A DNA stretch of 9,652 nucleotides from Bacteroidales bacterium UBA6192 (GTDB taxonomy: Bacteria > Bacteroidota > Bacteroidia > Bacteroidales > F082), in contig DITE01000017.1 of NCBI GenBank assembly GCA_002422725.1, positions 1-9,652 of the forward strand, read 5' to 3'. The notes under the pieces are model-generated. The model saw only the letters and a program-made list of their open reading frames with translations. It was not told the origin of the DNA and did not search any database. Of this stretch, positions 6,568 through 9,652 are shown in pieces. The first letter of the stretch is position 1, and each line of letters starts with the position of its first letter. Position numbers and translations under genes: made by a program.

Positions 6568-7698
6568 TCAGAGCCGCTTAGTAAGTTTGGGTATGATGCT
6601 GCTTTTCCACTCACTGAATGTTCCATCCAAAATTTGTTTTCTGGCCTCACGCACAAGCCATAAATAGAATGCCAGATTATGTTCACTGGCAATCATGCTT
6701 CCAAGCATTTCGCGCGCGGCAAACAAATGTCGCAGATAAGCCTTGCTATACTGTATATCAACGAAAGAAACGCCATTTTCATCTACAGGACTGAAATCAT
6801 TTTTCCATTTTTCGTTTTTGATGTTGATAATACCATTGCTTGTAAACAGCATGCCATTGCGACCATTACGCGTGGGCATCACGCAATCGAACATATCAAC
6901 CCCTAGCGCAATGCTTTCGATGATGTTGGCCGGAGTTCCTACACCCATTAGATACCTGGGTTTATCATGAGGAAGGATGCTGCATACCAGGGATGTCATT
7001 TCATACATCATTTCGTGTGGCTCGCCGACCGACAGACCGCCAATTGCATTACCAGCAGCGCCAAACTCAGCAATGGTTTCAGCCGATCTGATCCTTAAGT
7101 CCCTGTAGGTGCTCCCCTGAACTATCGGGAAAAGTGTCTGCTCGTAACCATATAACGGGTCGGTCTGTGCAAAACGGTCGAAACAGCGCTGTAACCACCG
7201 GTGTGTGATGTCAGCTGACTGACTGGCATAATCGTAGTCGCAAGGATAGGGCGTACATTCATCAAAGGCCATGATAATATCAGCACCAATACTTCGTTGA
7301 ATGTCCATCACCCTTTCGGGTGTAAACATATGCCTTGAGCCATCAATATGTGACTGAAAGGCAACTCCTTCTTCATTAAGTTTACGCCGGGCACTCAGGG
7401 AGTAAACCTGATACCCCCCACTATCGGTGAGCAAGGGTTTGTTCCAGCCGTTAAACTTATGCAAGCCGCCGGCCTCTTCCAAAATTTCAATCCCTGGCCG
7501 GAGGTAGAGGTGGTAAGTATTTCCGAGAATTATTTTTGCTTTTATATCCTGATCTAAATCGCGCTGATGAATAGCTTTGACCGTGGCAGCGGTTCCAACA
7601 GGCATAAAAACAGGTGTTTGAATATCTCCGTGTGCAGTCTGGATAAAGCCGGCTCTTGCCTTGCTTTTTGTATCCAAGCCTTCAATACTGAACTCCAT
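6568..7698 (-). CDS. tgt: Queuine tRNA-ribosyltransferase (tRNA-guanine transglycosylase)
   Basis: Tgt swaps guanine 34 in the anticodon of GUN-reading tRNAs (Asp, Asn, His, Tyr) for preQ1, a step of queuosine synthesis. The 376-residue product carries the TIM-barrel core: TPVFMPVGTAATVKA (28-42), LGNTYHLYLRPG (58-69), TDSGGYQVYS (91-100, general-base Asp92), AFDECTP (144-150), PIVQGS (191-196), GGLSVGEP (220-227), and GVDMFDCVMPTRNGRNG (266-282) with the nucleophile, probably Asp268. The usual zinc ligands CxCxxC are Gly309, Ser311 and Asp314, while the His remains (His340), so the structural zinc site appears lost. I believe this is common in Bacteroidota but cannot check it here. The ATG at 7698 fits the family start; the frame extended to 7728 begins with TTG and overlaps the likely promoter. 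Confidence 0.96.
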   Translation of the reverse strand: MEFSIEGLDTKSKARAGFIQTAHGDIQTPVFMPVGTAATVKAIHQRDLDQDIKAKIILGNTYHLYLRPGIEILEEAGGLHKFNGWNKPLLTDSGGYQVYSLSARRKLNEEGVAFQSHIDGSRHMFTPERVMDIQRSIGADIIMAFDECTPYPCDYDYASQSADITHRWLQRCFDRFAQTDPLYGYEQTLFPIVQGSTYRDLRIRSAETIAEFGAAGNAIGGLSVGEPHEMMYEMTSLVCSILPHDKPRYLMGVGTPANIIESIALGVDMFDCVMPTRNGRNGMLFTSNGIINIKNEKWKNDFSPVDENGVSFVDIQYSKAYLRHLFAAREMLGSMIASEHNLAFYLWLVREARKQILDGTFSEWKSSIIPKLTKRL

Positions 7699-7714
7699 CC
7701 GCACAATTTTTTGC

Positions 7715-7722
7715 CAAAGATA
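7715..7722 (-). promoter_or_regulatory. -7 promoter element for tgt-lptG
   Basis: The minus strand reads TATCTTTG, a perfect TAnnTTTG match, ending 16 bases before the tgt ATG. Transcripts starting a few bases downstream would have a leader of only about ten bases. No clear -33 TTG is visible at the expected distance. Confidence 0.5.
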
Positions 7723-7743
7723 ATCCAAATAGATAAGTTTGGA

Positions 7744-7751
7744 TAATTTTG
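7744..7751 (+). promoter_or_regulatory. -7 promoter element for the glycosyltransferase/sigma-factor unit
   Basis: The plus strand reads TAATTTTG, a perfect TAnnTTTG match, 22 bases before the GTG at 7774. It is separated by only 21 bases from the oppositely facing element of tgt, so the two transcription units diverge from a 75-base region. The TAA inside it is also the in-frame stop that bounds the glycosyltransferase reading frame. Confidence 0.55.
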
Positions 7752-7773
7752 TGAGATCAATACAACAATCACA

Positions 7774-8913
7774 GTGTTTGAAATCGAGCTTAACTATCTA
7801 ATTATCATCGCTCTCTCCTTGTCAACATTGGGGCTGTTGCTTCAGATGGGCATTTACTGGGGGCTTTTTTCGCGACTTGCATGGTACAAAGCACCTGAAA
7901 TTCCTTCCGCGTCTGCCTTGTTACCACCCGTCTCGGTCGTTATTTGCGCACATAATGAACGACACAATCTCGAAAAGTTCCTTCCTGATATTCTGTCGCA
8001 GGATTATGATGATTTTGAAGTGGTGGTTGTGAACGATTGTTCCGATGATGAAACCGAGGAGCTACTGACCGAGTTGAGCCGACTGAATCCAGCATTGAAA
8101 ATTGTTCATCTCAGGCAAAGCCTGAACTTTTTCAGGAGCAAGAAGTTTCCCTTAAGTATGGGTATCAAATCGGCCAAAAATGAAATAATATTACTAACCG
8201 ATGCAGACTGTTCGCCTTCGGGTAAAAGGTGGATAACAGAAATGGTTCAGGGTTTTCAGAAAAACAGCACAGAAGTCGTGTTGGGTTATGGACCTTACAA
8301 GAAGAAAAATGGCTTATTAAATCTGCTGATAAGGTTCGACACCTTGCATATTGCCATGCAATACCTTTCGTTTGCTTTGATTGGCAGACCTTACATGGGA
8401 GTCGGACGAAACCTGTCGTATCATAAGTCGTTGTTTTTAAGAAATAAAGGCTTTACAGCTCATTACAATATTCCTTCGGGCGACGATGATCTTTTTATCA
8501 GTCAGGTTGCCAGCAAAAAAAACACAAACATCGTTATCAATAAGGAATCCAGAATGTATTCCATGCCAAAGCAAAGTTTTTCATCGTGGATAACACAAAA
8601 GAGAAGACATCTGTCCACTTCTCCATATTATCACTTCATGACGAAATTTGCGCTCGGCTCCATAATCATTTCCCAGTGGATTTTTTACGCCGGAATAATT
8701 GTTATGCTGTTTACCGCTTTGCCATGGTGGCTTGCCGTTTCGCTATACATGGTCAGGCTCATCACACAGATGATTGTGACAAAAGCCTGTGCAGCCCAAT
8801 TGGGCGAGAACAAATTATGGCTATTCACTCCTGTAGGCGATTTATTTTTCATGCTCTTTAATCCGGCATTGGTCTTAACAAATCTGATAGCTAAACCATA
8901 CAAATGGAAATAA
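7774..8913 (+). CDS. Membrane-anchored family 2 glycosyltransferase
   Basis: The 379-residue protein has an N-terminal membrane helix (about 6-32), a GT-A catalytic domain (about 52-280) and about three C-terminal membrane segments (292-314, 316-334, 350-370). Catalytic landmarks are VSVVICAHNERHNLEKFL (53-70), the nucleotide-sugar Asp in VVVVNDCSDDE (83-93, Asp88), the DxD metal site TDADCS (142-147), the acceptor-side GDDDLF (236-241) and QKRRH (275-279), a variant of the QxxRW motif of processive GT2 enzymes. It probably acts at the cytoplasmic face of the inner membrane on a surface polysaccharide or lipid; sugar and acceptor cannot be read from sequence. The start is GTG: an in-frame TAA at 7744 excludes any upstream ATG, and the next ATG (codon 25) would remove most of the first helix. 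It overlaps the sigma-factor gene by 10 bases. Confidence 0.9.
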   Translation: MFEIELNYLIIIALSLSTLGLLLQMGIYWGLFSRLAWYKAPEIPSASALLPPVSVVICAHNERHNLEKFLPDILSQDYDDFEVVVVNDCSDDETEELLTELSRLNPALKIVHLRQSLNFFRSKKFPLSMGIKSAKNEIILLTDADCSPSGKRWITEMVQGFQKNSTEVVLGYGPYKKKNGLLNLLIRFDTLHIAMQYLSFALIGRPYMGVGRNLSYHKSLFLRNKGFTAHYNIPSGDDDLFISQVASKKNTNIVINKESRMYSMPKQSFSSWITQKRRHLSTSPYYHFMTKFALGSIIISQWIFYAGIIVMLFTALPWWLAVSLYMVRLITQMIVTKACAAQLGENKLWLFTPVGDLFFMLFNPALVLTNLIAKPYKWK

Positions 8914-9512
8914 GCGATCATCTCACCGAGAAAGGCCGGCGTGACTACGCATTGGTTCAACGCGCCCTGAACGAAGGTGACCAGAAAGCTTATGCCGAAT
9001 TGTTGAATCATTATCGTGATTCGCTGTATTTCATGATGCTTAAAATGACAAATAACCCGGCTGATGCTGACGACCTTACTATAGAGGCATTTGGAAAAGC
9101 CTTTAAGAAACTTGGGCAATACACCCCGGATTACACCTTTAGCACCTGGTTATTTAAAATAGCATCAAATAATTGCATTGATTTTATTCGCCGTAACAGC
9201 CGCATTCAAATCTCAGCTGAAAGCGGCATGAACCAGTCAGAAACCAATTACGCGGCAAACCAGCTTATCGATGCCAAGCCCGACCCGGAAGAAACCATCA
9301 TCAAAGAGCAAAAGATCAAGATGATGCACGAAGTTGTCGGCAAACTCAAGCCACACTACAGAAAACTGATACAGATGCGCTACTTTGACGAGATGAGTTA
9401 CGAGGAAATCAGCATACAACTCAGATTGCCAATAGGCACGGTGAAAGCACAACTGTTCAGGGCACGCGAATTTTTATTCCAGATTTTGAAAAACCAGCGT
9501 GAAAATCTTTAG
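8904..9512 (+). CDS. ECF-type sigma-70 family RNA polymerase sigma factor
   Basis: The 202-residue protein has the two-domain layout of extracytoplasmic-function sigma factors. Region 2 (about 14-100) shows the helix YAELLNHYRDSLYFMMLKMT (30-49), NPADADDLTIEAFGKAF (51-67), and the -10-reading segment TFSTWLFKIASNNCIDFIRR (78-97). A linker (101-135) leads to region 4 (about 137-195) with LKPHYRKLIQMRYFDEMSYEEIS (148-170) and the helix-turn-helix recognition part LPIGTVKAQLFRAREFL (175-191). It should direct RNA polymerase to a specific promoter set. The ATG lies inside the end of the glycosyltransferase gene, so translation is probably coupled. No anti-sigma gene is adjacent within the window, so how its activity is held in check is unknown. 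The target regulon cannot be inferred here. Confidence 0.93.
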   Translation: MEISDHLTEKGRRDYALVQRALNEGDQKAYAELLNHYRDSLYFMMLKMTNNPADADDLTIEAFGKAFKKLGQYTPDYTFSTWLFKIASNNCIDFIRRNSRIQISAESGMNQSETNYAANQLIDAKPDPEETIIKEQKIKMMHEVVGKLKPHYRKLIQMRYFDEMSYEEISIQLRLPIGTVKAQLFRAREFLFQILKNQRENL

Positions 9513-9562
9513 GTAAACCTTCCAATTGCTCATCACTTCATTCAAGTCTTCTCTTTTCTTTG

Positions 9563-9570
9563 TAATTTTG
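9563..9570 (+). promoter_or_regulatory. -7 promoter element near the right edge
   Basis: TAATTTTG in the context TTTGTAATTTTGGC is a perfect TAnnTTTG match of the kind common before Bacteroidota genes, and it lies 20 bases before an ATG at 9591. It implies a new plus-strand transcript starting near 9575. No obvious terminator hairpin follows the sigma-factor gene, so read-through is also possible. Confidence 0.5.
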
Positions 9571-9590
9571 GCAGTTCAATTCAATTCATC

Positions 9591-9650
9591 ATGAACATGT
9601 CTGACATTGCCTTACAAAAAGCTATTCTTCCTGACTTGTCCGCCTTTTAA
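9591..9650 (+). CDS. Short open frame (19 codons) behind a promoter, possible leader peptide or misread gene start
   Basis: The ATG at 9591 (or 9597) follows a good -7 element at the usual distance, but the frame closes at TAA 9648-9650 after 19 codons (MNMSDIALQK..., ending LSAF). I do not recognise the peptide. It could be a leader peptide, a chance frame in the 5' leader of a gene beyond the window, or the true start of a longer gene interrupted by a frameshift or sequence error. The window ends two bases later, so none of these can be separated. Confidence 0.2.
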   Translation: MNMSDIALQKAILPDLSAF

Positions 9651-9652
9651 AT

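Noticed and set aside
7699..7728. Ten-residue N-terminal extension of Tgt starting from TTG
   Set aside because: It would start inside or upstream of the probable -7 element, and the ATG at 7698 gives the standard family start. The same argument applies to the TTG extensions of kdsB (3187) and the deoxynucleoside kinase (3856).
8685..9119. Minus-strand open frame of 144 codons across the glycosyltransferase/sigma junction
   Set aside because: It lies opposite two well-supported genes and has no family resemblance.
9591..9652. Programmed frameshift of the release-factor-2 (prfB) type at the right edge
   Set aside because: The stop is TAA, not the TGA read by RF2, no slippery CUU-UGA context is present, and the peptide does not resemble an RF2 N-terminus.
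1..9652. Search for tRNA genes, CRISPR arrays, insertion sequences and riboswitches
   Set aside because: Nothing convincing was seen by eye: intergenic gaps are short, no direct-repeat arrays or transposase motifs are present, and no cloverleaf-like stretch was noticed.

Overview
The window looks like a chromosomal segment of a Bacteroidota bacterium, probably order Bacteroidales or a close relative. The evidence is the protein families present (an HU/CCDC81-SPOR membrane protein, a bacterial GH3-fold protein, a MHIAIAGNIGSGKTT-type deoxynucleoside kinase, and a Tgt without zinc cysteines), the recurrent Bacteroidota-type -7 element TAnnTTTG before transcription units, and the near absence of Shine-Dalgarno sequences. 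Base composition looks moderately AT-rich and even throughout. I see no mobile element, tRNA or rRNA gene, CRISPR array or other sign of recent transfer. This is dense, mostly housekeeping DNA, and I did not find a convincing new multi-gene system.

Left and centre (1-7698) hold eight genes, all on the minus strand. Read in transcription order, from high to low coordinate, they form three likely units. Unit A (7698-5486) is tgt (queuosine base exchange in tRNA) followed two bases later by an LptF/LptG-family permease (LPS export). Unit B (5373-2432) follows a 112-base gap with a good -7 element and an abutting inverted repeat. It contains a GH3-fold putative acyl-adenylating enzyme, a deoxynucleoside kinase and kdsB (CMP-Kdo synthesis for LPS). 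Unit C (2361-1) sits behind a weaker promoter. It contains an inner-membrane protein with a cytoplasmic HU/CCDC81 module and a periplasmic SPOR domain, then trmB (tRNA m7G46 methyltransferase), then an overlapping alkyltransferase-like (ATL) protein that is cut by the left edge.

Right (7774-9652) is on the plus strand. A 75-base divergent intergenic region with a TAnnTTTG element on each strand separates tgt from a two-gene unit: a membrane-anchored family 2 glycosyltransferase (GTG start), then an ECF-type sigma factor whose start overlaps the glycosyltransferase end by 10 bases. Downstream there is another promoter-like element, followed by an ATG that opens only a 19-codon frame before the window ends.

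Two themes recur: cell envelope and LPS (permease, kdsB, glycosyltransferase, SPOR protein) and tRNA modification (tgt, trmB). The most interesting points are the ATL protein with Ala in place of the alkyl-acceptor Cys, the loss of all three zinc cysteines in Tgt, the GH3-family enzyme of unknown role next to dNK and KdsB, the symmetric element abutting its promoter, and the short frame behind a promoter at the right edge. No gene-free stretch exceeds 300 bases. The longest gaps are 112 bases (5374-5485) and the 140 bases at the right end.
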